Assembly (NCBI GenBank): GCA_030267565.1 | Contig: BRXU01000004.1 | Span: 6,197,001 to 6,261,000, forward strand | From: Pleodorina starrii | Lineage: Eukaryota > Chlorophyta > Chlorophyceae > Chlamydomonadales > Volvocaceae | Length of the DNA stretch: 64,000 nt | Direction: 5' to 3' | Shown here: piece by piece, positions 36,575 to 45,257 of the stretch | Position numbering within the stretch: the stretch's first letter is position 1 | How the letters are laid out: the number at the start of each line of letters is the position of its first letter | Notes under the pieces: model-generated | Databases searched by the model: none | What the model was told of the DNA's origin: nothing | Seen by the model: only the letters and a program-made list of their open reading frames with translations | Translations under genes and position numbers: made by a program

Positions 36575-37816
36575 CCACGGTGCGTGCCCTGAGCGGGGCT
36601 GCGGCCCTGGCTGCCCTACTCCGAACGTCCTTTTCATGGCCCCGTACAGAACATTTCCGATGCGGTCAACCGCTTGCGTGCTGTTCACTGAGCCCTCAGC
36701 GAGCCCTTTTACCACCCCATCGAGGGCGGCTAGAGTAGGGCTGTCATCGGGTGTGAACAGCGCCGCGTATTCCCGCCATCGCTTCACATCAAACCTCATG
36801 CGTTTACCCTTATTCCGTTGCGTTAGCATCCCCCCATCCGGACGTCGCAACTGCAGACCAACCTCTAGGCCAACCGGCCGGTGATCACTGAACGTTCGCG
36901 TCCCAGCCCCTTGCGTGCGCAGCCTGTTATGCAGGTTGTCGTAGACTATCAGGCTCCGACACTTCTGAAACAGGTTCGTGCTAGCCACAAACAGGTCAAC
37001 TGTGCTCCCTCTTTCCGCCCCTGCTATCCCCGAATTAGCACTCAGAAACGTAAGAGCCCCTTCCTCATCTCCCCTTACCCTCCCATTTAGCACACATAGC
37101 CCCTCCGAACGACACACATTTCCCAACTCCTCACCAGCATGATTAGTATCAGCGTCCTTGCAGTTCCGCACTCGCGGTACACCATACGCGTCCTCGTCAT
37201 ACCCAAAAGGTAACCGTAGCTGCTCAACCAACTCGTTGATGGTCACATCCGGTAGGTCTGATATCCCGTGTGCCCCTCCGCTAAGCCGCGCATTAAAGTC
37301 ACCCGCGAGCAGTACCAGATCTTCGTCGCGCCTCAGAGTACCCAGTCTTTCCTGTAGGGCGGAGAAGACTTCAAGGGCTACTTCGGCGGTTGAGGCCCCT
37401 GGGCGCCCCTCCCGATGATAGGAGGAGGTTTCGGGCGCGAAGTAGCACGCCCCCACCAGCAGGCTATGACCCCCTGCGTCAACCCAGTCGGATCGCAGCC
37501 GTAGCCACACAGATTCGCAGCCTCGAGGCACCGCTGTACACAGCAGTGGCTCGCAGCCGTCGGCGATTCTGTCGTGGACGTACACTGCCACCCCCCCGTC
37601 TCCTCTACCTCCCACCCCAGGTCTGTCCATGCAGTGCACCCTGTAACCCGGCACATGCGCATTCTTGGTGGGTCGAGACGTTGTGCCATGCGTCTCCACA
37701 CATACAATAATGTCATGCTTGGACAGAAGATGCCATATCATAGGCTCCTCCTGCAGCTTGCCGTCATCTAGATGTCGCACATTCCAAAGCGCGATGCGCA
37801 GACTATTCTCAGGCAT
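27728..37816 (-). CDS. Chimeric 3362-codon ORF: LINE-B endonuclease fused to Dualen-like polyprotein
   Basis: Residues 1-414 are the LINE-B APE endonuclease (ALWNVRHL, VCVETHG, LLAGDFNARL, FSDHRPVGLEV). From about 415 the protein is Dualen-like: cysteine-protease-like domain (Cys465 in GGTCPY, His512 in HAIAVKR, Asp527 in WFRIDS); APE endonuclease about 908-1155 (LTMNTRGLQG, VLTETKL, MAGDWNATL); RT about 1535-1800 (NKAPGPDGIPNELL, GAFADDLVIL near 1775); RNase H about 2855-3000 (YTDGS, CELSAIH, WTDSAAS, HTGVTYNEKAD); CCHC knuckle CPLCNQ-H-GGC about 3136-3152; restriction-like endonuclease (RPDILLIPD, HIVEVGY) about 3224-3262. All catalytic signatures I could check are present. The fusion looks fortuitous, though it could be translated. 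Normal Dualen N-terminal sequence is missing. Confidence 0.85.
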   Translation of the reverse strand: MPENSLRIALWNVRHLDDGKLQEEPMIWHLLSKHDIIVCVETHGTTSRPTKNAHVPGYRVHCMDRPGVGGRGDGGVAVYVHDRIADGCEPLLCTAVPRGCESVWLRLRSDWVDAGGHSLLVGACYFAPETSSYHREGRPGASTAEVALEVFSALQERLGTLRRDEDLVLLAGDFNARLSGGAHGISDLPDVTINELVEQLRLPFGYDEDAYGVPRVRNCKDADTNHAGEELGNVCRSEGLCVLNGRVRGDEEGALTFLSANSGIAGAERGSTVDLFVASTNLFQKCRSLIVYDNLHNRLRTQGAGTRTFSDHRPVGLEVGLQLRRPDGGMLTQRNKGKRMRFDVKRWREYAALFTPDDSPTLAALDGVVKGLAEGSVNSTQAVDRIGNVLYGAMKRTFGVGQPGPQPRSGHAPWLRLNELARHSPRETGTAKLWSHAFNRHTGNFSVMLVNHYLRHCVNLQGGTCPYLASVSCGYTIPPGSSRETILAGIAAHTPNGSTALSLGFVLQGPAHAIAVKRAGDNWFRIDSAEAVGRSQTPMDNSQWARLTGHVHYLASVDILTINQMMLDFRHIPGLEEWHTMEGRTQTAQLPTAPTILDLTDPSPTPMALDESDHRQNAACAATRYDAADIHPTPMEIDETDLTGTEGRTQTPPSQLEHPLPPTPAHEDLNAAELSAAQHENPGDNPATTAAESPMEIDPAEPGTGAAQPLPDAHNVKLHPRETQPDLQGARPADAGTTSARRSNADGAANRNPGPQAAAPASRSRKRTRGQTGTTPATHTITYHLRRMLGLPIRPGRNQRADETPDAAEAARGPAHTPPNPAPEPTHTTHTPAEPTAPRTKQRKRHADNPPMPQPRPKPKSGPQQQHMTKYVLPKKPRTEAPAAPAETPQRTVPVPPVPAPGDPRPGHLKILTMNTRGLQGHREGIKHLLDEHKPDVMVLTETKLSAHHRRAIAGVKHTLKPYQTYMSNHPHDSNPTIRQAGVMIGVADRFNRQGSATAEPVPPELSGYIGHVRIAPPGSTTLHVIGVYCPADPAARQKIYDYGRAAALQANAKGEHLVMAGDWNATLKLSDRSTGTCNATDRAHRRFSEETGLKPVDTARREYTYTQTQQGHDTHHSRIDDVLLAAQTSDAVAMEGKAYEQVYECGGNFDHKPLCTLLPLAGIRLLPAPAAQPPPDLTPSSWSRIQLPVQKESKTKARMEMEATLTEAVTHLLAALRPAHETISAASARLERAASKEDARQILTHLRDHEAVQTTNVDTLSHELGSLLLRCLRILESHCQHKPPRTGRLHARRGTGKRITRLYGEHKALKCELTRILRAPRPDTPSHPAPGAPHAENTDAETLQPPTRPTPLTTPANPNPPEGTTAHARENPELQETPETRALRAAIRAKGGEIKKLTTETRKLHASKARKQFQSLLAKKPKHAHKQILEPDDQPRGITAIRHPADGHLCTTSDGILDALHTHFVLLARPISGPRTGKYLPSEAPRNYPWETPGAPDPLRRGLAQWESAPPSLLPGILDPCNFRACLDHLARNKAPGPDGIPNELLQTLPTDLQTAIHHLITVMWVKAEIPPHWTQSDTVLIPKKGDPLLIKNKRPIALANTLYKLYTSHITFNIVTFSEQAHIFTEAQEGYLRQRNTERQIQNVLHAIEDAGLTSRDLYLLYIDFTSAFNTIDHDKLLMIMYDLGYPEDLIAVVANLYSRATTRIRTEHGCTAEIAIERGTIQGDTLSPVLFIIYMEPLLRWLHSGGRGYRYGCLQADENDRHHFSSGAFADDLVILTNTVSDMRTQSTKIERYARWGALKVNVGKCQLQGILHGRARSDTDLSRGPGTQKYRAVVERLLKNQIRIDGVPIPYEPPTGSYKYLGVHITPTLDWTTQVAYTRAEIDRRGQSIQNSLATPDQRINMIKTLIHPFVAYSLPTMAYTPHDIASLDAQIAGIAKRSYGLKMGFPTRAILGPISRLGLGVGTLRTLYAVRAAKTLVLSLNDKGRLGAVTRALLHLQSRYMGTIPVHTFKRECRHYTTLKQLALVHEAGIELTDKGSTYEPAAGSLIHLIGAHNPTAEPKDLALLFRCIQPLLELGLDLRALKDKNTGAHLITTDQLQRIGGRKVGPRHQIALNQLSLALNADPSVRARAPRHRGVAPLPPELRLLPDGPHLTDLAMEATRPTPIPHGTLRKYVLAKPRDPADTVPAAPAENPPPRPGPTTPRVATATQTAAASSGTATTLEARRPAARPAARRHQPQRKTDSELLKAYLLRQNLKPVDGITDAEAIGWDPRQTPLTLQHCERILRHPLHRGLTSQVGSAERLLHMLHGETAWPAGTPTQHGLSITQLLFGDQERVACIKAEIRKRVAVSAPNPKRQRTTDSATQHTHRTYYQVEWERTVITKGAIALYTENGYHPKAVHRYETPTAPTHPEMIVEVEWAPTEDEEPRLASQDNWTELLNAFRHRRAVEAEQDPGRMENARDHHLTEWQQQGRWETECLNVTRGQRLLRQFVEINVHPGNPDRDIHPPGRYTVQIGNRNGTHRHVPWDGSGDIPDGLQAIGMAFVYDPQGRCVGQVSASRLRSLWLRYSDAQQKRPEEHAQIAAAGGFAEDVARLLLRYRDGGGTKAHPIREAHERRISERLMKRLMTALGAATERFASPLNVADSTAIYYSRYPEDQLFGANYDAYSQPCTGVSVAHPEPKPDEGHHALRWALGWADATRSTDNPTATLLLLPTSQTAPYTRYLTHPLVTMIGTIDAFSGTGDLYSEVSVDAPKPYPNGLTLLLVSNESGRAYGTSLRRALAMTAARHVATGPALSWKPPQWVRKRLRSMTEKPPAAAAPSRTCDNLSTEEGSAAFLAFPAKYALRYNAQDAIYTDGSVQKIKDGDEERHLLGAAAVDALTNTTLHINVNAGHQGCQTITRCELSAIHQGLQMRRGTLHDEAHLTIWTDSAASLHLIKKMINNPHKLQLSKHKALLEEIVLILKRRAACNLKTSLLKVKAHTGVTYNEKADKAAVRAARGLSKLDPDALSATETSDNNPRSQHWWLRKMAGPEKNAGHYANDLNRGIESLVSPETHSGYTNETDYMKYVANTLPDLDISTSTRTLQRKAGRHKHVKRCFDYLYGQLWSAKLARRFKKPVAPGRPASSGRCPLCNQLDSGAHILGGCLHPRMRALYIQRHNKAVQNITSTLARGSNGGCYIVMDAGPADTRPDYVAGTRLPKWLLPSIEDEKRLKLRPDILLIPDIPLHETQAQGYKGPQDPSQHTVHIVEVGYTADTNHTQKQHDKAVQHAELAKLLTEAGWKVRYTTQEAISLGFAGTIRKDLRPLLHTLGTGSKEARACCNDLHDHAVRTLNTIVITRRQMERNPHAEPTPAGT
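36575..37816 (-). mobile_element. LINE-B copy 2, endonuclease half
   Basis: Codes the first 414 residues of the chimeric frame, ending at GHAPW; LINE-A has DAPWW at the equivalent site. A - frame at 37824-38132 just upstream, ending eight bases before the endonuclease ATG, may be the end of LINE-B ORF1, but shows no motif I recognise. Confidence 0.8.
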
Positions 37817-38132
37817 TTACTGGTCAGGGTTCACGTTGCGCGCACCCTCCTGCTCCCCCGCGCACCGCCGTACGTCCTCCGCCGTGCAGAGCCTCGGCAC
37901 CCGCTCCCCCGGCGGCATCACGGATATCTGAGCTCCGTTGCGCCACCGGGGGCGCATGCCGCCGGCCTCCAGGGTTACTACTCTCTAAGCCGTCAGGCCG
38001 TACGCACGCCACGTCGTATCCGTGGCACGGCAAAATCAAATCCTTGATTTTGTACCACGACCTATCAGTAACTCTATTGATGCTTGCTTGGTGCCATATT
38101 TGAGCCAGATGAGAAAAATGGACCGCAAACAT

Positions 38133-39168
38133 TCATTTGAGCGAATTTTTAAGATGTCATTCGCGGCGAGTTTACATCGTCATCATACGTACTATCCGCC
38201 GTATAAATGCGGCAGCGTTGGGCTTAAGCTTTCGCGACAAATGAGAGCGCCAAAAATTTGGGCTGAAAACGGGGGGTTCCCTGACTTGGGCCACCGCAGA
38301 AAAAGTGGTCCAACAGCGCCTACATCGCCTGTATCCCTCAGACGTCCGCCATTCCATCACTGCGTCACAAAAGAATTTATGTCTAAACGTATTGGCAAGC
38401 CTCTTGTAGCCGGTTTACCGTCTCCGACTGCGCGACGGAAACCATCGGCCATGCCCAGTCTGCTGCCGAAGGAACCGACGACCCAAACCGCTGAGCACGA
38501 GACCGCTTCTCGCCGGGCAGCATGCCTGAGATGTCATAAGAGGTCCGAGACACTATTGGTATCACCTAGTGCATGTTTTTAATGAGATGCGTAGCAAAAC
38601 AGGCAACTGGCCCAAAGTTGATAGGTTACCCACGCAGCCGTGGTTGTCTGACCAGGACAACCTCCATGGTACACCCAGGATACAACACTCGACGACCGTC
38701 AGTGAATATCATTTTCCGCTCTACACGGGCACGAAATGGTGGGCCAAGGAATGACGGCGAAAGAACGACCCTGAACGAACGATGCGCAACCCAAAAGCTC
38801 ACAGGTGACGTCATGTCATGCATGCAGTACCGACAGTGCCGTCTTTACCCCGCGATGAAACAAATTCCCGCCCAACGCGACGACGTCGCCCTCGCTCGAG
38901 GTACGAAAGCCCCGCACACACTCCCGTCCTCCTGCCGCGTCGAGGCCAAGCGGCGCTCTGGAGCTCGACCTCTAGGGGCCACCCCCCGGCCGCTCCGGGG
39001 CCGTCGTAGTAGGAGTAGTAGCAGGGGTAGGACGCGCGCTGTCTTGGGTTCTCCTTTGGTGCTGACCGCCCACGAGCCGCACCAAGCTCGGGGCAGTTTC
39101 CCAGCGCTTTGTTTTCGCGCCTAGAGGAGCACCGCCAGCCGGTAGCAGACCGGCCGGGCGCCCCGGCG
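38133..39168. other. Gene-free region
   Basis: Lower GC than the surroundings, with no coding motif or clear repeat. It may include 5' sequence of LINE-B, but nothing in it matches the other copies in this window. Confidence 0.4.
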
Positions 39169-39479
39169 CTGCAAGGACTTCAGGGCGGGCAGGACAGCGC
39201 GGGCGCCGCGTAGTGCGCCGGCGCGACTGCTGTTTGTGCGGACGAAGGGCCCAGCTGCCGTATAATGCAGGCTGTGAGCTCAAGCCTTTGGGGAGCCGCT
39301 GCGCCGTACACCCGTATATGGGGTGTACGACGCAGCCAGCTTTGCGTCGAGCAGGAGGGGGTAGCGGCCCCTCACGCCCTTCTCCCACCGCAATGGGGAG
39401 AGTGCTTTCGGCGGTCTTTCCGTCGGCGCTGGGTTAGCAGCCCCTGGCCAGCGTCAGGGCCCCGTCAGATACTGTAACG
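39169..39479 (-). repeat. Dispersed repeat R1, copy 2 (inverted)
   Basis: Reverse complement of 16980-17290 with few differences, followed at 39480-39493 by a short CA run that mirrors the GT run beside copy 1. Its end lies 18 bases before the reading frame at 39497. Confidence 0.9.
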
Positions 39480-39496
39480 ACACACACACACGCTTC

Positions 39497-41350
39497 ATGG
39501 CGCAGGCTATGCCGACGGCAGGAGATGGGGAAGGGGGTGTGGGAGCTGAGGCGGCCGCGGAGGCAGGCGGGGATGGCGGGGGGGCAGTGGCAGCCGGCAG
39601 TGAGGCCAGGGTCCTACACCCTTGGATCCGCACACTGTCCGCCTACCTGGAGCTCGTCCACCCCGCTTTCCAGCCGTGGGCCCTGACAACCGCCCGGGCC
39701 ACGGGGCCCTGGCTCGGCGGCAGCGACCTGCCCGCCGACATCAGCCGGATCGTGGGGGCCCTGGGGCACCTGCCACCGCCGGAGGACATTGGCAGATCTC
39801 CGCTGGTGCCCGGCGACTGGTGCTGGGGGGCCGCGCTGTGAGGCAACCCGCTGCTGCCCAACGCCGCCAACGACGCAAACGTCGTGGCCGTCAGCCGTCG
39901 ACCGGGCCTGGAAGCATACCATGCGGGGCTAACGTCATGCAGGAAACTGCGCACGGTAGGAGACCTGGTTCGGGTATGGGTGACACTGGACGGCAGCCAA
40001 GCCACCACCCTCCAAGGAGCGGCCTGGCATGAGTGGGCCCGGGAGCACCTCGACCCAGCCGCGACCCCAGCCCAGCTGCAGGACAAGGAAACGGCCCGTG
40101 CAGCTCTGGGGGCCTTGCATAACGATATCAGCCCGGCCTGGCTGGAGGCAGCGGGTGTGGTGGAGACCAGGCTACAGCAGCAGCGGCAGCAGGCAGAGGC
40201 GGAAGGACTCCAGCAGCAACAGCAACCGCCGGCACCGCCACCGCCAGTTTGCGCGCAGGTGATGGCCATGATCGTCGGGCGACTGGGGTGGCGCCTTCCC
40301 GGGGGAACGGACGCAGTGCCGCTCCGCCGCCTGACGGTCAGCCAGGCGACACAGCTACAGGACGGGCCGGCCAGCGAGCGGCGAGTGGCTTTGGTCACCG
40401 AGTTTGTGCGGGAGGCCCTGAGCACGCCGGAGAACCAGGCGCCTCCCCACCTCGCCGCCGAGCTCAGCCGTTTCCGGGCAACCCAGGCACGCCTGTGGTC
40501 CGGAGTGCGCTGGGAGAACGACAACAAGGAGACTATGTGGCGCCTAGCGGTGGACGGCGTACCCCTGCCTGGCAACACACACCTGGCCCGGGTGCCCATT
40601 GAGGCGTGCGGGTGCGGGGCCTATGGGGAGGCCGATGCCGGCCGACCCTGCTCCCCGCGACTGCACCACTTCTGGGAATGCCCGGTCGCGAGGGCCGTTC
40701 GGGAACAGATCGACCGGCACCTGCCACCCCCCCAAGCAGCAGCGGGGGCCACCACCACCCGGCAGCAACTCTGGCTCGCCCAAGCGCCACCTGGGTGTGA
40801 GCAGGCCCCCTGGGACGTGATCGCCCTAGCGGCGCTGTCCGCCATGGAAGTCGGAAGGTGCTGCCTTCGAGCAGCAACCCGAAGGCAGGGGCGGGATGGG
40901 GCCGCAGCAGCGACGGGGCAGCAGCAGCAACAGCAGCAGCAACAGGTGCAGCCCCAGCCAGAGCAGCCCCAGCGACAGGGACCGCGCCAGCGGGCCATCA
41001 CCGACTTCTTCGCCCGGGAGGGAGGGGCAACACAGCAGGAGGGACCCGCGCTGAACGCCCCCGCGGGTGAATCACCGACGCAGGAAGCAGGGGCCGGAGA
41101 GGTGGCGGCGGGGGAAGCGGCGGCGGCAGCAGTAGGGGCAGCAGCGGCAGCAGCGCGGGGTGCAGCCGAAGCCTCGCCGCTGGACCGGGCGCGCGCCCGC
41201 GCGGTGACGGACTTCTGGGCGCGCTTGCGCTCGTTCGCGGCGCTGGAGACCCCCCGGCACGGCTGGGACAGAGTGGGGCCGCAGCACCCCATCCTAGCGG
41301 TCGTTGAGGAGCGAATGCGGTGCGCAGCCTCGGTGGAGATCACGGCCTAA
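39497..41350 (+). pseudogene. C-terminal part of an L1-type ORF2 with nonsense codon and PIP-box-like motif
   Basis: One frame of 617 codons interrupted only by TGA at 39839-39841; the context AL-stop-GNPLL suggests a former Trp codon. The downstream part (39884-41350) has the RT-associated zinc region: WRLAVDGVPL, then CGCG...RLHHFWECPVA (about residues 230-280). A poly-Gln linker follows, then QRAITDFF at 40988-41011, a match to the PCNA-interacting-peptide consensus, a long Ala-rich stretch, a second AVTDFW segment and a conserved end (FAALETPRHGWDRVGPQHP). No RT core precedes it, so this is a 5'-truncated retrotransposon copy. A decayed relative lies at 54884-55390. A domesticated host gene is possible but the stop codon argues against it. 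Confidence 0.65.
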
Positions 41351-42722
41351 GCAGCTGTGCTAGTGACGGGGCAGGGGCGTTGGTTGGAGGGGAGGAGGGA
41401 GCGGGCGGTGGGGGGGAGGAGGGTGGGGGGGATTGGAGGGCTGGGGGGGGAGCCTGGAGAGGGCGAGTGGAGCGAGGAGAGCAGGAAGGGCGGTGGGCAA
41501 GGGGAGGGCTGGGCGTGCGGGCAAGGGTTTCCTGGCCGAGGGTCTCGTGGGCTAGCAGGGAGGGGAAGGAGCAGGCCTGTGTGCTTTGTCTGGTGTGAGT
41601 GTGGATGTGTACCCTCTTCCCGGGAGACGGGGCCCGTCGAGGAGTAAGGGGCGGTTTTGTGCTGTCTGGCGGCTAAGGAGTGCGGCGCGGGAGGCCTGCA
41701 GTTTTGGCGCTTTAGGGAGAGGGAGAGGTGGAGAGGGAGGGGTTGCAGAGGGAGGGTAGGTGGTGCTGGGCTCCGCAGGCGGCCAGGGACGGAGAGGCAG
41801 GTTTTCTCTGCGTGGTAGGCGAGGGCAGGCAGCGCCTATGAGCCGTGCCCCGTAGTGGGTTTTCCAGGGGGGCGCCGCGCCGGCTTGTCATCCCCCCCGC
41901 GGCCGTGGGTGTTTGTTTTGCCCCGCGCTGGGCAGTGTCGGGGAACCTGTAGCCCCCAGGAGGAGGCCGCCTGGCGGGCCAACGTGCGGTTGGGTGCTTT
42001 AGTGAGCGGTTCCTGCAGCAGCACCTTGGTTGTCGCGTTCGTTGTGGCAGTTGGGCTCCTTGCTGTGCTGGCTTTCGTGGGAGCCCTTGGTGAGGGGACT
42101 CAGCCCCTCGTTCTCGTGAGGGACCTTGTCTGGGGGCCTAGGTGGGCTTTCCCTTGCCTCGTTTTTTCTGGGCTGCGGTGGTGCCGCCCCGTTGTCGTGG
42201 GCCCCTGCCCCAGGGGTAGAGGGCGTTCAGAGGCACTCTTTGCGTAGAGCTCTAGAGCCCCGTGAGCGCGCGAGGAGGCTGGCCAGGTGGGGGGTGGTAG
42301 CTAGTCTTGGTAGGCGTTTTTGGTTGAGGTGTGTGACGCCTCTCGCGTGGCTCCCGCTAAGCGCGGCCCGCAGTCGTCTGCGCCGCTGAGTTGGTTGGCC
42401 AGGGGCCGTGGTGGGTGCCCCTGGCTGACGCGAGTGAGGGAGTGAGGCGCGCGCGGCGGAACAGACGGACGTAGCCGCGCGCCCGCCCCTGCGCTGTGTC
42501 TCGGCCCGGTCAGGGCCCCCGGTGCTCGTCCTGTCTCAGGGCGAGTCGCCCACAGTGTAACACCCGTTAACACACACACACACACACACACGCACTCACA
42601 CACACACACACACACACACGCACACACACACACACCTCGGCACCGAAGCACGATCGACAAGAGTTCGCTGCACTGAGGGCAGCTCTGGCCTGCGGAGGCA
42701 CCTTCCTGAAGCGCTGGACAGC
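41351..42722. other. G-rich gene-free region with (CA)n tract
   Basis: 41380-41560 is extremely G-rich on + with many GGG runs and could form G-quadruplexes. A CA microsatellite with a few interruptions occupies about 42570-42635. The segment may contain the 3' UTR of the L1-like copy upstream and the 3' flank of the pherophorin gene on -. Confidence 0.5.
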
Positions 42723-45257
42723 TTAGGAGTACGGCACCTGGCTCACGGGGCAGCACGTGAAGCCCGGGTCGAACAGTGAATACACACAGGTGTCACCGTA
42801 GCACAGCTCCGCCGGGGTGGCGCAGCTGCCGCTGCTCGTGTCGAGCGTCAGGCACAGGCGCAGGCCGCCGGCGGGGGTCACGGGGAAGTCCTCGGTGAGC
42901 TGGCTGAACGACAGCATGCCGTACTCGGTGTCCTTCCAGGTCTTGCGGCCGTACGTGGGGAAAACGGCCACGCCGTTGATGGTGGCGGCGCGAATGGGCC
43001 GGGGGAAGCGCTCCACGCAGGCACGCTCTGTGGGGGGGAGCCGAGCAGCCGGACGTTGTTGTAAAGCGGGTGGGGCACCGTAACACAAGAAGCAACCTGA
43101 GCGTTCCAGCATCGCATCAGGGATTCGGTATCGGCATCAGCAAGGCAGGAGAGTAGCAGCAACAGCAGCAGCAGGCGGCGAGGTGTAGCTCGTTCGTATG
43201 CGACATGACACGGCGGCATCGGCACGCGATGTGAATGGGATATATTCCAAAACACCAACACCTCGCACCTCCCCCGTGTCACGGCGTCCGCGCAACATTC
43301 CACACGTTCCGTACACTTCGTGTCGTACTTACCGACGATGAACTCGAGCTTGTAGATGGTCATGGTCGCGCAGCGGCTGCCACCGGCCACTGCGCCGTCG
43401 GCTCGGACCTGCCAGCAGTACGTCTCGTCCGATGACGTGGCATTGATCGGTCCCACAGGCGGCGTCATCCAGTACGGCGACACGTCAGCCTTGCGGGCAC
43501 CGCAATTCGAGAAGGGAAACTTCCGTACCAGCACATCGTTCTCATGTTGTACGGGCGGCTGTGGAGGGCTGGGATGCGTGGGCGGCCTGGAGGGCTTTGG
43601 TGGGCGAGGTGACGGCGGACTAGGGGGAGCGGGTGGGAAAGACGGTGGAGGGGGTCTGGGCGGCGGGGGGGAAGGCGGCTTTGGCGGGGGCGAGCTGGGA
43701 GGGCTGGGGGGTGAGGGTGAGGGGGGGCGAGGGTTGGGGGGTGAGGGAGAGGGCGGGCGAGGGTTGGGGGGTGAGGAGGAGGGCGGGAGAGGGTTGGGGG
43801 TTGAGGAGGAGGGCGGGAGACGGCTGGGGGGGGAGGGGGAGGGCGGAGGCGAGGGCGGGAGAGGGGACGGCGGCGGGGAGGGTGCCGGGGGAGATGGGGA
43901 TGGAGGGGGGGACGGAGGAGGAGGAGGTGGCGGAAAGGAAGGGGGTGGCGGGGCGGGAGACGGAGGTGGCGGGAATGGTTTGCTCGGCGGGTGAGTAGGT
44001 GGCGGTGAGGGAGATACTCCTGATCGGCCAGGGGGAGGAGGTGGGGGCGGTGGGGGAAGCGGTGGCGGCGGGCTGGGTGGAGAGGGTGGCCAAGGCGAAG
44101 GCGGCGAAGGTGGCGGGGGGGAAGGCGGCAAAGGTGGCGGGGGGGAAGGAGGCGAAGGGGGCGGGGGGGAAGGGGGCGAAGGTGGCGGGGGGGAAGGGGG
44201 CGAAGGTGGTGGGGGGGAAGGTGGGGAAGGTGGCGGGGGAGAAGGGGGCGAAGGGGGAAGAGGCGAAGGCGGCGAAGGTGGCAGGGGGGAAGGGGGCGAA
44301 GGTGGCGGGGGGGAAGGGGGCAGGGGGGAAGGGGGCGAAGGTGGCGGGGGGGAAGGGGGTGAAGGGGGCGGAGGGGAAGGGGGCGAAGGTGGCGGGGGGG
44401 AAGGGGGCGAAGGGGGCGGGGGGGAAGGGGGCCAAGGTGGCGGGGGGGAAGGGGGCGAGGGTGGCGGGGCAGAAGGTGGCGAAGGTGGCGGGGGGGAAGG
44501 GGGCGAGGGTGGCGGGGGGGAAGGGGGCGAAGAATGGGGGGGGGAAGGGGGCGAAGGAGGCGGGGCGGAAGGTGGCGAAGGATGCGGGGGGGAAGGGGGC
44601 GAAGGAGGCGGGGCGGAAGGTGGCGAAGGTGGCGGGGAGCAAGATTGCGAGGGCGTCAGGGGGCAAATGTCATATGGCAGCTGGCTCCCTGCTGAGGTGC
44701 CGCAGTCGCAGGTTGACCCGGCAACGCATTTCGCATTTTCTGGCCAGTCGCAATCCTTGGTTACGTCATCCCACTCCTCACCAGGGGGGCAAGCCCTCTC
44801 TTTTAGCCCATCAACCTGTTAGGGAGGGAGGCACCAGAAGGCGTGTTGGCGCATACGGCAGTGGGAAACACGCACGACCATAATACGGTGCCAGTATTGC
44901 ACTGCAGCTGTATAGTCGTGTCGATAAACCCTACAGCACAAGACATACTCGATAACAGCATGGCCGGAAAACATGTCGTGCCGCTGTGTGACGAGGCAGG
45001 AACGGTTACACAAGACAGATGTCGAAAATATATATGGTTCGCCGCATTAATAACGGAGACACGCTTACAGGATCGCAGATAGTAAATTTGGTGCAATCGC
45101 ACGGGTCGCCTTGAGGTCCAGTGTATGCGCCCGGGAGGTCGCATTGCCTTAAAGCGGGACACACCGGCAAACATCCGACATGCACGATGCCGGGTGATAT
45201 AATGGCCAAAAATACTGTTACTACAGTAGGCAGGAGGGCAAGTGGACCGCTCCCCAT
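42723..45257 (-). CDS. Secreted chitin-binding (CBM14) pherophorin
   Basis: Exons 45257-45069, 44815-43333 and 43027-42723 (TAA at 42725-42723) join in frame, 658 aa, with GTAAGC and GTAAGT donors and TAACAG and CCACAG acceptors. Residues 1-26 form a signal peptide (LALLPTVVTVFLAII). Residues 39-93, completed only by the first splice, form a six-Cys peritrophin-A/CBM14 module: CDCTKFTIC, then CPPGEEWDD and CDWPENAKC. A Ser-Pro rod of roughly 300 residues (SPPSPPPP units) follows, as in hydroxyproline-rich matrix proteins. The end is a pherophorin domain: FPFSNC, SPYWM, YCWQV, IYKLEFIV, LRLCLTL, CATPAELC, YSLFD and CCP. Expected in the cell wall or extracellular matrix. Known pherophorins usually have a pherophorin domain on each side of the rod; here a chitin-binding module replaces the first. 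Confidence 0.85.

Noticed and set aside
39839..39841. Selenocysteine codon
   Set aside because: TGA lies where Trp fits, in a retroelement-derived frame; no SECIS-like structure was looked for successfully, so nonsense mutation is simpler.
43620..44666. 348-codon frame of PFPPATFAP repeats on -
   Set aside because: It is an out-of-frame reading of the Ser-Pro rod of the pherophorin-type gene; the SPPSPPPP frame connects the signal peptide, CBM14 and pherophorin domains.
44803..45174. Cys-containing - frame considered as an extra exon of the pherophorin gene
   Set aside because: Using it breaks phase, while direct splicing of 45069 to 44815 keeps phase 0 and completes a canonical CBM14 module.
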